A stretch of DNA of 64,000 nucleotides from the NCBI RefSeq assembly GCF_010669305.1, contig NZ_CP048649.1:2542001-2606000 (forward strand), read 5' to 3'. The translations under genes were made by a program, and so were the position numbers. Source of the DNA: Aminipila butyrica (lineage in GTDB: Bacteria; Bacillota; Clostridia; Peptostreptococcales; Anaerovoracaceae). Shown piece after piece: positions 27,774 through 37,100 of the stretch. How positions within the stretch are numbered: the first letter of the stretch is position 1; the number at the start of each line of letters is the position of its first letter. The notes under the pieces were generated by a model that was not told the origin of the DNA, ran no database searches, and saw nothing but the letters and a program-made list of their open reading frames with translations.

Positions 27774-28910
27774 ATGAGCAGATTTTTAAATGAAAAATAT
27801 CAAGGCCTGGAAGCATATACGCCGGGAGAGCAGCCTCAGGACATGATCTACATCAAACTAAACACCAACGAATCCCCCTATCCACCATCCCCTTCCGTAC
27901 TCCAGTCAATCGGACAGGGGCAGTTGGAACAACTCCGGCTCTACTCTGACCCCGAGAGCACCCGTCTTCGGAACAAGCTGGCAGCAGCATATGGCGTTGG
28001 GCCAAAACAAGTATACGTAGCCAACGGCTCTGATGACATTCTCCACTTTGCCTTTATGGCCTTCGGCAACCCTAAGACTGGCGTGGCCTTTCCCGCCATC
28101 AGCTATGGCTTTTATAAGGTCTTTGCAGACCTTCACCAGCTCCCTGGGTTCCCGATTCCATTGAAGGCCGACTTTTCCATCGACGTTCAAGATTACTTGG
28201 GCCTGAAACAACTCATTGTTATTGCCAATCCCAACGCCCCTACAGGCCTTGTGCTCTCCCTAGCTGAGATAGAGGAAATCCTCAAAACCAACCGGCACAA
28301 CGTGGTGGTTATAGACGAAGCCTATATCGATTTCGGCGGCGAATCCTGTTGTTCCTTCATCGGACAATACGAAAACTTGTTGGTGGTACAGACCTTTTCC
28401 AAATCCCGTTCCATGGCCGGAGCCCGGCTGGGCTTCGCCTTGGGAAACCAAGCCCTCATAGAAGATCTGGAGCGGCTAAAATACGCCACCAACCCCTACA
28501 ACATCAACCGACTGACTTTGCTGGCCGGAGAAGCCGCTATCGAAGACCAGGCCTATTACCGAGAGAAGTGCCGTCTCATCGCCCAAACCCGGGAGTATAC
28601 CGCCGACAGGCTGCGGCAGCTGGGCTTTACAGTCCTGCCTTCCAAGGCCAATTTTCTCTTTGCCTGCCACGAAAACATCAGTGGGCAAACCTTGTATCAG
28701 GAACTGAAACAGCGAGGGATTCTTATCCGCCATTTTTCAACTCCTGCCATCGAAGCCTATAATCGAATTACCATCGGGACCAGAGCACAGATGGAGCAGT
28801 TTCTCCTTCAGACAGCGGAACTTTTGGCTCAGCGGCCTGCTGCTTTTCCGCCGATAGCTGCATCTAATTTCGCCCGCAATGCAGCCACGCTCTCCATCTG
28901 CAACCAGTGA
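27774..28910 (+). CDS. hisC: Histidinol-phosphate aminotransferase
   Basis: PLP-dependent fold-type I aminotransferase that converts imidazole-acetol phosphate to histidinol phosphate. The 378-residue protein has the PLP-binding Asp/Tyr region (VVIDEAYIDFGG, about 179-190), the Schiff-base lysine in QTFSKSRSMAGARLGFA (about 207-223) and the C-terminal substrate Arg (NRITIGTRAQME). The last about 25 residues (ending FARNAATLSICNQ) extend beyond the usual family end. AAAAGGAAG precedes the ATG; the gene starts 35 nt after hisD. Its position in the operon makes HisC more likely than another aminotransferase of the family. Confidence 0.95.
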   Translation: MSRFLNEKYQGLEAYTPGEQPQDMIYIKLNTNESPYPPSPSVLQSIGQGQLEQLRLYSDPESTRLRNKLAAAYGVGPKQVYVANGSDDILHFAFMAFGNPKTGVAFPAISYGFYKVFADLHQLPGFPIPLKADFSIDVQDYLGLKQLIVIANPNAPTGLVLSLAEIEEILKTNRHNVVVIDEAYIDFGGESCCSFIGQYENLLVVQTFSKSRSMAGARLGFALGNQALIEDLERLKYATNPYNINRLTLLAGEAAIEDQAYYREKCRLIAQTREYTADRLRQLGFTVLPSKANFLFACHENISGQTLYQELKQRGILIRHFSTPAIEAYNRITIGTRAQMEQFLLQTAELLAQRPAAFPPIAASNFARNAATLSICNQ

Positions 28911-28921
28911 AAGGAGCTCTC

Positions 28922-29512
28922 ATGCGCACCAGCCAATACAAACGAACCACCACCGAGACTGATATTTGCCTGTCTTTAAACCTAGACGGCAGCGGGCAAA
29001 GCCATATTGCCACTGGCTGCGGGTTTTTGGATCACATGCTGATTCTCTTCACTCGCCACGGCAACTTTGATCTGGAGCTTCAGTGCACCGGGGACAACTA
29101 CATAGACGATCATCATACGGCAGAAGACATTGGTATCTGCCTGGGCACTGCCTTTGCCGAAGCCCTGGGGGAAATGCGAGGCATTCAGCGCTATGGCCAC
29201 ATCATCCTACCCATGGATGAGGCCCTGATTCTCTGTGCCGCTGATTTCTCAGGCCGCAGCTTTCTGGCTTTTGATTTACAGCTAACCAGGCCTAAGGTGG
29301 GCACCTTTGATACGGAGTTAGTGGAGGAGTTCTTTTTAGCCTTTGTGCGAAAATCCGGCCTGACTCTTCACATCCAACAGCTGGCTGGCAGGAATACCCA
29401 CCACATTATTGAAGGAACGTTTAAGGCTTTTGCCCGAACTATGGCTCAGGCCATTCAAATCGACCAAGCCCGGCCTGATCAGATTCCTTCCACAAAAGGA
29501 GCATTATTATGA
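28922..29512 (+). CDS. hisB: Imidazoleglycerol-phosphate dehydratase
   Basis: Manganese enzyme, monofunctional (196 residues), without the phosphatase domain found in enterobacterial HisB. The metal-binding repeats are visible: FLDHMLILFTRHG (about 36-48), DDHHTAEDIGI (about 62-72) and RNTHHIIEGTFKAFART (about 158-174). I start at ATG 28922 because AAAGGAG lies 6 nt upstream; a GTG in frame 15 nt earlier is part of that site. It is followed by hisH with an ATGA overlap. Confidence 0.96.
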   Translation: MRTSQYKRTTTETDICLSLNLDGSGQSHIATGCGFLDHMLILFTRHGNFDLELQCTGDNYIDDHHTAEDIGICLGTAFAEALGEMRGIQRYGHIILPMDEALILCAADFSGRSFLAFDLQLTRPKVGTFDTELVEEFFLAFVRKSGLTLHIQQLAGRNTHHIIEGTFKAFARTMAQAIQIDQARPDQIPSTKGALL

Positions 29513-30138
29513 TAACCATCATCGACTACGGCGTAGGGAACCTATTCTCCCTCAAAAGCTCCTTGGAGGCAATCGGTCAGCCGGTAACCATCAGTAACCA
29601 GCCTGAAACCATCCGCCAGGGACAACGAATTATCTTGCCAGGTGTAGGCGCTTTCGGGGATGCTGCCCAAAAGTTAAGACGCAGCGGCCTTGACCAAGTC
29701 CTCCTAGAGGAAGCGGACAAGGGCAAGCCTCTCTTGGGGATCTGCCTAGGCATGCAGCTGCTCTTTGATACCAGCAGCGAATATGGGCTGCACACCGGAC
29801 TTGGATTGATTCGCGGTCAGGTACAACCCATTTCTTCGGTCATTCCCCCGGATCTGAAAGTACCTCACATGGGCTGGAATGCTCTGCACTTTCCTACAGA
29901 TCAAGAAAAACATCCCCTTTTCAATTATACAAATGACGGGGATTGCGTATATTTTGTCCACTCCTATTATGCCGCTCCCTGGGGTCCGGCCCTCATCGCC
30001 TTCAGTGAATACGGAGCAGCTCTTACCGCTGCAGTAGCCCGAAGAAACATCTGCGGCTGTCAGTTCCACCCAGAAAAAAGCGGCCTGGTAGGCTTGAATA
30101 TTTTACGAGCATTTTGCGAGATGGGAGAAGATCTATGA
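29509..30138 (+). CDS. hisH: Imidazole glycerol phosphate synthase, glutamine amidotransferase subunit
   Basis: Class I glutamine amidotransferase that supplies ammonia to HisF. The 209-residue protein begins with IIDYGVGNL; the nucleophile Cys is in LLGICLGMQLLF (about 74-85) and the His-Glu pair is in CQFHPEKSG (about 183-191). It overlaps hisB by 4 nt (ATGA) and hisA by 4 nt. Full length. Confidence 0.97.
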   Translation: MITIIDYGVGNLFSLKSSLEAIGQPVTISNQPETIRQGQRIILPGVGAFGDAAQKLRRSGLDQVLLEEADKGKPLLGICLGMQLLFDTSSEYGLHTGLGLIRGQVQPISSVIPPDLKVPHMGWNALHFPTDQEKHPLFNYTNDGDCVYFVHSYYAAPWGPALIAFSEYGAALTAAVARRNICGCQFHPEKSGLVGLNILRAFCEMGEDL

Positions 30139-30905
30139 ACATTTATCCAGCTATCGATTTATACCAAGGTGCCGCTGTACGCTTGTTTAAAGGGGATTAT
30201 AGTCAAATGACAATATACGATGAATCCCCCTTGACAGTGGCAGAAGCCTATAAAATTCAAGGGAGTTCTTCTCTTCATCTAGTAGATCTGGAGGGGGCCA
30301 GAGATGGTAAAACCACCAATCTGTCGGCTATAAAAAATATCGTCGAGCATGTGGATCTGTTTGTTCAGCTGGGAGGAGGCATCCGAGATATGAAAACCGC
30401 AGAGACCTACCTAGATATGGGCGTGGATCGGCTGATTCTGGGCACAGCAGCCATTACAGACCCTGCTTTTCTAAAAGAGGCCGTCCGCAGCTACGGCAGC
30501 CAGATCGCCGTAGGCATCGATATAAAGGAAGAAAAAGTAGCGATTAAGGGCTGGACGGAGTTATCGACATACACTTGTGACCAGTTTTGCCAGCAAATGC
30601 AGGAGTTGGGCGTTCAAACCATCATCTGCACCGATGTTTCTAGAGATGGAGCCATGAAGGGAACGAACCGCCAGCTGTATCGACGGCTTTCTCAGGCCTA
30701 CTCTTTAGACATTATCGCCTCTGGAGGAGTGTCCACCCTGTTAGATATCAGTGCCCTCTCTGCCATGGGCCTTCACGGGGCTATTTTAGGCAAGGCCCTA
30801 TACACAGGGGCTTTTACCCTAGAAGAAGCCTTAGAGACAGCTGTAGCCACTTCAGCAAGCCAGAATCCCCTCCCAGAAGCAGAGAGAAAGGAGGCCCGCC
30901 GATGA
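30135..30905 (+). CDS. hisA: ProFAR isomerase
   Basis: Phosphoribosylformimino-5-aminoimidazole carboxamide ribotide isomerase, a (beta-alpha)8 barrel of 256 residues. The catalytic aspartates are in YPAIDLYQGAAVRL (residue about 7) and in IICTDVSRDGAMKG (about 130). Half-barrel phosphate sites LGGGIRD and ASGGVS are present. I start at ATG 30135, which forms an ATGA overlap with the hisH stop and gives the standard N-terminus; a longer frame adds seven unrelated residues. It overlaps hisF by 4 nt. Confidence 0.97.
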   Translation: MNIYPAIDLYQGAAVRLFKGDYSQMTIYDESPLTVAEAYKIQGSSSLHLVDLEGARDGKTTNLSAIKNIVEHVDLFVQLGGGIRDMKTAETYLDMGVDRLILGTAAITDPAFLKEAVRSYGSQIAVGIDIKEEKVAIKGWTELSTYTCDQFCQQMQELGVQTIICTDVSRDGAMKGTNRQLYRRLSQAYSLDIIASGGVSTLLDISALSAMGLHGAILGKALYTGAFTLEEALETAVATSASQNPLPEAERKEARR

Positions 30906-31657
30906 TTACGAAACGGATTATCCCCTGTCTGGATGTGCGAGATGGACGGGTGGTCAAAGGCGTAAACTTTGCCGGTCTAGCTGACGTCTCCTCTCCGGTG
31001 GAGCTGGCTAGATATTATTCGGAACACGGAGCGGATGAACTCGTATTTTACGATATTACTGCCTCTTCGCAAAATCGGCGGTTGTTTACGGATATCTTAA
31101 CCAAGGTGGCTGGCAGTATCTTCATCCCCCTGACTGTAGGCGGCGGCATCAACAGCCTGGCAGATTTTGACCGGGTGCTGAGATGTGGAGCCGACAAGGT
31201 CAGCGTTAATTCAGGCGCTTTAAAAGATTCTCAGCTGATTCGTCAAGCGGCTCTTCGCTATGGGAATCAGTGTGTCGTTCTCTCGGTGGATATCAAGCGG
31301 GTAAATGGTTGTTTTACGGTTTTTGCCAAGGGTGGCCGGGAAAATACCGGCCTGGATGCTCTCGCTTGGATAAAGGAGGCCGTAGACTTAGGCGCCGGAG
31401 AGGTGGTGGTCAACAGCATTGATACAGATGGAGTCAAGGCAGGCTTTGATCTGGAGCTGCTGTCTGCAATCTGCCAGGCGGTATCGGTACCGGTGGTAGC
31501 CTCCGGGGGTGCTGGGGGCATAGAGGATTTTATTGACCTCTTCCAGCAGCTTCCCAAGGTGGACGCGGGGCTGGCGGCCTCTATCTTCCACTTCGGGGAA
31601 GTGTCCATTCCGGATTTGAAAGCTCAGTTGGCTCAAGCAGGTATTACCGTTCGCTGA
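30902..31657 (+). CDS. hisF: Imidazole glycerol phosphate synthase, cyclase subunit
   Basis: Barrel partner of HisH; uses ammonia to make imidazole glycerol phosphate and AICAR. The 251-residue protein starts MITKRIIPCLDVRDGRVVKG with the catalytic Asp at 11, and the second catalytic Asp is in NSIDTDGVKAGFD (about 178). Phosphate-binding motifs VGGGI and ASGGAG are intact. ATGA overlap with hisA, 28-nt gap to hisIE. Confidence 0.97.
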   Translation: MITKRIIPCLDVRDGRVVKGVNFAGLADVSSPVELARYYSEHGADELVFYDITASSQNRRLFTDILTKVAGSIFIPLTVGGGINSLADFDRVLRCGADKVSVNSGALKDSQLIRQAALRYGNQCVVLSVDIKRVNGCFTVFAKGGRENTGLDALAWIKEAVDLGAGEVVVNSIDTDGVKAGFDLELLSAICQAVSVPVVASGGAGGIEDFIDLFQQLPKVDAGLAASIFHFGEVSIPDLKAQLAQAGITVR

Positions 31658-31685
31658 TTCCCACGGTGAGCAGAAGGAGTATGTA

Positions 31686-32339
31686 ATGATAAAGATAGAT
31701 AAATTGAAGTACGATGAAAAGGGATTAATTCCGGCTGTGGTGGTGGATGCAGTCAGCGGTCAGCTGCTGACCTTGGCCTATATGAACAAGGCCAGCCTGG
31801 AGCGTTCTATAGCCGAAGGGCTCACTTGCTTTTGGAGCCGTTCTCGGCAAGAATACTGGTTAAAAGGAGAAACTTCCGGCAACTATCAGCACATTGCAGC
31901 GATTGAAACCGACTGCGATCGAGATTCTTTGGCGATATATGTCCACAAAGACGGCCCCGCCTGTCACCTGGGGAGGGAATCCTGTTTTAAAGAGCCGGTG
32001 TACATCAGTGAAACCCAGACCTTGCCCTTCAATATAAATCTGCTGATGGAATTGATTGCCGAACGAAAAGAAAACAAGCAGGAAGGTTCTTATACCACTT
32101 ACTTGTTTGAAAAGGGCTTAGATAAAATCTTAAAAAAAATTGGAGAAGAAGCCACTGAGGTCATTATTGCCGCCAAGGCCCAGGATAAAAAAGAAACCAT
32201 CTACGAAGTGGCTGATTTGGCCTATCACTTAATGGTGCTCCTAGTGCAGATGGACATCTCCCTGGAAGAAGTCCGTCAGGAACTGTCCTCCCGGCACGTA
32301 ATTGATCAGAAAATTAAGCAAGAGAAGATGACAACATAA
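31686..32339 (+). CDS. hisIE: Bifunctional PRA-CH / PRA-PH enzyme
   Basis: Fusion of phosphoribosyl-AMP cyclohydrolase (HisI, residues 1-110) and phosphoribosyl-ATP pyrophosphatase (HisE, about 115-217), carrying out steps 2 and 3. The HisI half has VVVDAVSGQLLTLAYMN, TCFWSRSRQEYW, and the metal-binding ETDCDRDSL and GPACHLG segments. The HisE half has the MazG-like GEEATEVIIAAK and EVADLAYHLMVLL. AAGGAG precedes the ATG. It ends the operon, and no histidinol-phosphatase gene follows. I see no good terminator after it. Confidence 0.97.
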   Translation: MIKIDKLKYDEKGLIPAVVVDAVSGQLLTLAYMNKASLERSIAEGLTCFWSRSRQEYWLKGETSGNYQHIAAIETDCDRDSLAIYVHKDGPACHLGRESCFKEPVYISETQTLPFNINLLMELIAERKENKQEGSYTTYLFEKGLDKILKKIGEEATEVIIAAKAQDKKETIYEVADLAYHLMVLLVQMDISLEEVRQELSSRHVIDQKIKQEKMTT

Positions 32340-32491
32340 GATTCCTCCAAGGAAGCAACTACCAGATATAAAAATGATGAGACAAACAGCCAACAGATTT
32401 AGCATGCATGCAAAACAGATATTTCCAAAATCTACTGATATCAAAATGTAAAAAACTATTGACATTTTTGTGTGTGGACAGTACTCTATAA

Positions 32492-32511
32492 ATGTAAAAT
32501 TCTTTTTACAT
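32492..32511 (+). promoter_or_regulatory. Palindromic operator before the membrane protein/XRE pair
   Basis: Perfect palindrome ATGTAAAA-TTCT-TTTTACAT ending 4 nt before the TGGAGG ribosome binding site. Upstream lies TTGACA (about 32458-32463), 17 nt, TACTCT as a possible promoter. Binding here would block transcription or translation; the XRE protein encoded second in the operon is the obvious candidate binder. Confidence 0.55.
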
Positions 32512-32526
32512 TATGGAGGTTTAATT

Positions 32527-32823
32527 ATGAGAAAAATGGACGAAATGGAATGGCAGATAAACTTGAAAGGAATCAAATGGAGTTATTTATTCCTAGTAGT
32601 ATCGCTCTTTATATGGGGTGCATATAACTTTATTAAAACTCAAGAAATGTCATTGCCATCGATTTTAGTCATCCTACAATTTTTAGTTTATTTCTTTGTC
32701 ACGAACGTTGCTAAATCTAATGTAGATGATGATAGTGGAAAAAAACAAACATTTATTTCTTTGGGTGTTATCTTCTTGCTACTTGTGTTTGGTGCAATTT
32801 TGTATTTTACCGTTGGTCGCTGA
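32527..32823 (+). CDS. Small membrane protein paired with an XRE regulator
   Basis: A 98-residue protein with three predicted membrane helices (about residues 17-33, 44-61 and 76-95) and a charged N-terminus. I do not recognise a named function. GGAGG lies 7 nt before ATG 32527; an in-frame extension upstream lacks a site and crosses the palindrome. The stop is 5 nt before the XRE gene, making a two-gene unit of a kind common in Firmicutes, in which the regulator represses the pair. Confidence 0.8.
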   Translation: MRKMDEMEWQINLKGIKWSYLFLVVSLFIWGAYNFIKTQEMSLPSILVILQFLVYFFVTNVAKSNVDDDSGKKQTFISLGVIFLLLVFGAILYFTVGR

Positions 32824-32828
32824 AAATT

Positions 32829-33035
32829 ATGAAGAATAATATTAGGGAACTGCGCAAAGAAAAAAAATATAGACAGGAAGATTTAGCGACGGCATTAGGC
32901 GTCACACGACAAACAATAAATGCAATTGAAAATGACAAATATGACCCTACTCTGCTATTAGCCTTTAAACTGGCAAACATACTGAAAACCACAGTAGACG
33001 AACTTTTTGAACCCGACCCAACCATCCTAAAATGA
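32829..33035 (+). CDS. XRE-family helix-turn-helix regulator
   Basis: A 68-residue protein that is almost only a Cro/CI-type helix-turn-helix: NIRELRKEKKYRQEDLATAL, then GVTRQTINAIENDKYDP and LLLAFKLANILKTTVDELF. It resembles the short YozG-like regulators that accompany small membrane proteins. The ribosome binding site is weak and the gene starts 5 nt after its partner, so coupling is likely. Probably a repressor of its own operon through the palindrome at 32492-32511; that is inference. Confidence 0.92.
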   Translation: MKNNIRELRKEKKYRQEDLATALGVTRQTINAIENDKYDPTLLLAFKLANILKTTVDELFEPDPTILK

Positions 33036-33085
33036 AAAGCTGCCCTGCGGTATAACCACATCGGCGTGGCTGACCCCTATGAGTT

Positions 33086-33118
33086 GATGCCCATTAAGAC
33101 ACAGTCCTAATGGGCATC
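33086..33118. terminator. Hairpin between convergent XRE and pfkA genes
   Basis: 11-bp stem GATGCCCATTA/TAATGGGCATC followed on the plus strand by GTTTC. The T-run is short, so efficiency is uncertain. It lies 7 nt beyond the pfkA stop on the opposite strand. Confidence 0.6.
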
Positions 33119-33125
33119 GTTTCAG

Positions 33126-34088
33126 TTAGATTGACAAAATATCCGCCAGCTCCATCACCTGCTTGTCGTAATCCCTCTTCATCTGCAAGGCATCTGCCAA
33201 ATCGTAGTGAACAATCTCACTGCCGTTTATGCCAATGGCCCGGCTTTCACTGCCTTCATTTAACAGCTCCACTGCCTTATAGGCTGATCGACTAGCCAGC
33301 ATCCGATCTCTAGCCGTAGGGGAGCCTCCCCGCTGGATATAGCCCAGGACCACAATCTTTGTCTCCATGCCTGTCCGCTCCCGCAGGATGTCGGCCAGCT
33401 CTTGAGTAGACATGTCAATCCCCTCTGCTTTGATAATGATATTGTGCAGTTTACCTCGGTTCCGTCCCTGCACCATCTTTCTGCATACAGCATTAATATC
33501 CACGCCTACTTCCGGTATTAGAATCGTCTCGGCTCCGCCGGTGAGTCCGGCATACAAGGCGATATCTCCGCAATGTCTGCCCATGACTTCAATAACCGTT
33601 GTTCGCTCATGAGAGGAGGAGGTATCCCGAATGTTGCTGATGGCCGACAGTACCGTGTTCACCGAGGTATCAAAGCCGATGGTGTAATCTGTATAGCCCA
33701 AATCGTTGTCGATAGTGCCTGGCAGCCCCATGACCACGATGCCCATTTTAGACAAATCAAGTCCACCCTTCATGGAGCCGTCTCCACCGATGACCACCAG
33801 CCCTTCGATGCCAAAGCTCTCCAGCATCTGCTTGGCCCGCTTTTGCCCTTCTACCGTCATGAATCGGTCACTTCTAGCCGTCCGCAGGATTGTGCCCCCC
33901 TTGTGCAGAATATCAGAAACCGAGGAAATGTCCATCTGCCGGATATCACCGTCGATGAGCCCTTCATACCCCTTCTCAATGCCATAGACTTCCATGCCCA
34001 GATAAATGGCTCCCCTGACAGCAGCCCGAATAGCCGCATTCATGCCTGGTGAATCGCCACCGCTTGTCAATACGCCGATTTTCTTCAT
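33126..34088 (-). CDS. pfkA: ATP-dependent 6-phosphofructokinase
   Basis: Commits fructose 6-phosphate to glycolysis. The 320-residue protein has the ATP-binding GGDSPGMN near the N-terminus, GGDGSMKG (about 101-108), the catalytic GTIDNDL (about 124-130) and GYIQRGGSPTA (about 248-258), with Gly at the position that indicates ATP rather than pyrophosphate (GGDGS). GGGAGG lies 9 nt before ATG 34088. It lies 74 nt behind dnaE on the same strand, an arrangement also found in other Firmicutes, and is probably co-transcribed. Confidence 0.97.
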   Translation of the reverse strand: MKKIGVLTSGGDSPGMNAAIRAAVRGAIYLGMEVYGIEKGYEGLIDGDIRQMDISSVSDILHKGGTILRTARSDRFMTVEGQKRAKQMLESFGIEGLVVIGGDGSMKGGLDLSKMGIVVMGLPGTIDNDLGYTDYTIGFDTSVNTVLSAISNIRDTSSSHERTTVIEVMGRHCGDIALYAGLTGGAETILIPEVGVDINAVCRKMVQGRNRGKLHNIIIKAEGIDMSTQELADILRERTGMETKIVVLGYIQRGGSPTARDRMLASRSAYKAVELLNEGSESRAIGINGSEIVHYDLADALQMKRDYDKQVMELADILSI

Positions 34089-34162
34089 CACTCATTACCT
34101 CCCACTCTCCTATAGTATGGCCTTTTTTATGCTTTTCTTTCCAGGTCCTCGAACGCGCCCCT

Positions 34163-37100
34163 TCACAGCTTTACATTTTCTGCTCCCAACAGCGCTTCCA
34201 CCGCTTGAAGAAAGCTGTCATTGGCATCAACCCACAAGTCCCGATTGGTCTTAAACCGCTGTCCGCTCTGTTCGCTGTAAATCATTACGGGCTTTTCTCC
34301 CTTATTAGAGAGAATCAACTCTTTAATCAGGCTTAGGCATTTGCCTTCATCCAAGGCCTTCGGTATGCGAATTTTCAGCGGACTTTGTACCTCTCCCTCA
34401 GGTTCTTCCAGTGGTATAATCTTATCCGCCAAAATCTTCGGATTTTCATCCTCTTTGAAGTTCACCGTACCTCGAATGGCTACGATGGCTTCTTCCTTGA
34501 GATGTTGTCCATACCGCTCGTAAATATTAGGGAACACAACCACTTCAATCTCGCCATATAGGTCTTCCAAATCCAGAAAAGCCATCTGCCGGTTATTCTT
34601 TGTCACCAACATCTTCTTGCCGCTGATGATACCTGCCACGGTGGCTTTCATGCCATCGGTAATCGTTTCGTTAGTATCCGCATGAGCTAAATCCTCCGCG
34701 GTGACCGTGGTTAGCTTTTCAATCTGCTGCTCATAGTCTTTCAGCGGATGTCCCGTTAAGTAAACCCCCAGCATCTCCTTCTCCATGGCCATGAGGATAG
34801 CCTGAGCAAAATTAGCCACCTCTGGCAGCTTCCCAGCGATGGATTCCACCTCCATCTCCTGACTGTTCAGCTGGAAAAGTGACATTTGCCCTTCAATGTT
34901 CTTCTTCGAATTGCTCTGGGCCGATTCTACCAGCCCTTCATACACCGCCAAATGCTGAGCTCGGTTTTCATTAAGGCAATCCAACGCGCCGGCCTTAATC
35001 AAGCTTTCGATGGCTTTCTTGTTCACTTCGTGAATGTTTAGGTTGGCTATAAACTGGAAGATGTCTTTTGGCTGCCCCTTTTCTTCCCGAGCCCGGAGAA
35101 TTTCGTCGATGACGCCCGGCCCCACGTTTTTTACGCCCAGTAAGCCAAAGTGAATCTTACCATTCACCACGGTAAACTTTTTATTGCTGCCCTGAATACA
35201 AGGAGGCAGTACCTCGATGCCCATTTCATTACAATTGCGGATGTACTTGGCGATTTGAACTCCATCCCCGATGACGCTGGTCATCAGGGCAGCCATGAAT
35301 TCCACCGGATAATAAGCTTTTAAATAGGCCGTCTCATAGGCTACCACCGCATAGGCTGCTGCATGAGACTTATTGAAAGCATATTCGGCAAAGCTGACCA
35401 TCTGGTTGAAAATTTCTCCGGCGATGTCTTCGGGAATGCCATTTCGTACACAGCCCATGACCTCCACCTGGCCATTCTCGTCGTCCTGCCCATGGATAAA
35501 GTATTCCTTTTCCTTGAGCATCACATCCATCTTCTTTTTTCCCATGGCACGACGCACCAAATCGCTTCGGCCAAAGGTGTAGCCAGCCAAGTCCCGGACA
35601 ATCTGCATAACCTGCTCCTGATACACCATGCAACCGTATGTCACGGACAGGATTGGCTCTAGGCTTTTATGTAGGTACTCGACTTGCTCCGGATTCTTTT
35701 TGTTGGCAATATAGGTAGGAATGGACCCCATCGGTCCTGGTCGGTACAGGGAGATACCGGCCACAATATCTTCAAAGCAGTCCGGACGCAGGTTTTTCAT
35801 AAATTGCGTCATACCGCCGCTTTCCAGCTGGAACACCCCTTGTGTGTTGCCAGCAGCAATCATCTCATACGGCAATGGGTCGTCGTAGGTCATCTTGGAA
35901 AAGTCAATCTGCACGCCGTGATTGGCCTCAATCATTTCCAGCGCATCCCGGATAACGGTCAAGTTCCGCAGACCTAAAAAGTCCATTTTCAACAGACCCA
36001 GTTCTTCAATGGTCGTCATGGTAAATTGAGTAGATATGCCTTTTTCTGCTAGATACAGCGGCACGTATTCGTCGATACTCTTTTTAGAGATTACCACTCC
36101 TGCGGCGTGGGTGGAGGCGTGTCGAGGCATCCCTTCCAAGGCCTTAGCCATGTCGATAACCTGTGCCACCCGTTTGTCGTTTTCGTAAGCAGCCCGCAAC
36201 TCCGGATTCATCTCCAAGGCTTTGCCGATGGTCATCTTCAGATCAAAAGGAATCGCCTTGGCAATGGCGTCGGTCTCCGCATAACTCATGTTTAAGGCCC
36301 GTCCCACATCCCGCACGGCCGCTTTTGCCTTCATGGTACCAAAGGTAATAATCTGGGCAACTTTATCCTCTCCGTATTTTTCAATAACGTAGTTGATAAC
36401 TTCCTGCCTGCGTTCGTAGCAAAAGTCAATGTCAATATCCGGCATACTGATTCGCTCCGGATTGAGAAATCGTTCAAAGATTAAAGAGTAGCGGATGGGG
36501 TCAATATCGGTAATCTTTAAAGCATACGCAACAATGCTCCCCGCTGCCGAGCCTCGTCCCGGACCGACTACAATCTTATTTTCTTTCGCGTAATTAATGA
36601 AATCCCAGACGATGAGAAAATATTCCACATACCCCATCTTCTCAATGACAGACAGCTCATACTCCAACCGCTGCCAAATCTCCGGACTGCCCTCCCCATA
36701 GCGATAGTGAATGCCTTTTTCGCACAGTTCCCGCAGATACTGACTCTTTTCCTTCCCTTCTGGCACTTCAAATTCCGGCAGATGAAGCTCTCCAAAGGTA
36801 AAGTCCACCTGGCACTGGTCAGCAATAATCTGGGTGTTTTCTATGGCCTCTGGTATGCCGGCAAAAAGAACTCGCATCTCCTGCTCAGATTTCAAATAAA
36901 ACTGGTCATTGGGGAAACGCATGCGTTTTTCGTCGTCCACATTGGTAGCGGTCTGAATGCACAGCAGCACATCGTGGGCTACTGCATCCTCCTGTCTTAC
37001 ATAGTGCACATCGTTAGTGGCCACAAAAGGAATGCCAGTCTCTGCCCGCAGCTTTTTCATATCTTCCATGATTGCATATTCTTCTTCCAACCCCTGATCC

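Noticed and set aside
33036..33107. In-frame open stretch of 24 codons after the TGA stop of the XRE gene, possible readthrough or selenocysteine
   Set aside because: No SECIS-like hairpin follows, the XRE protein is complete without it, and 24 open codons are expected by chance fairly often.
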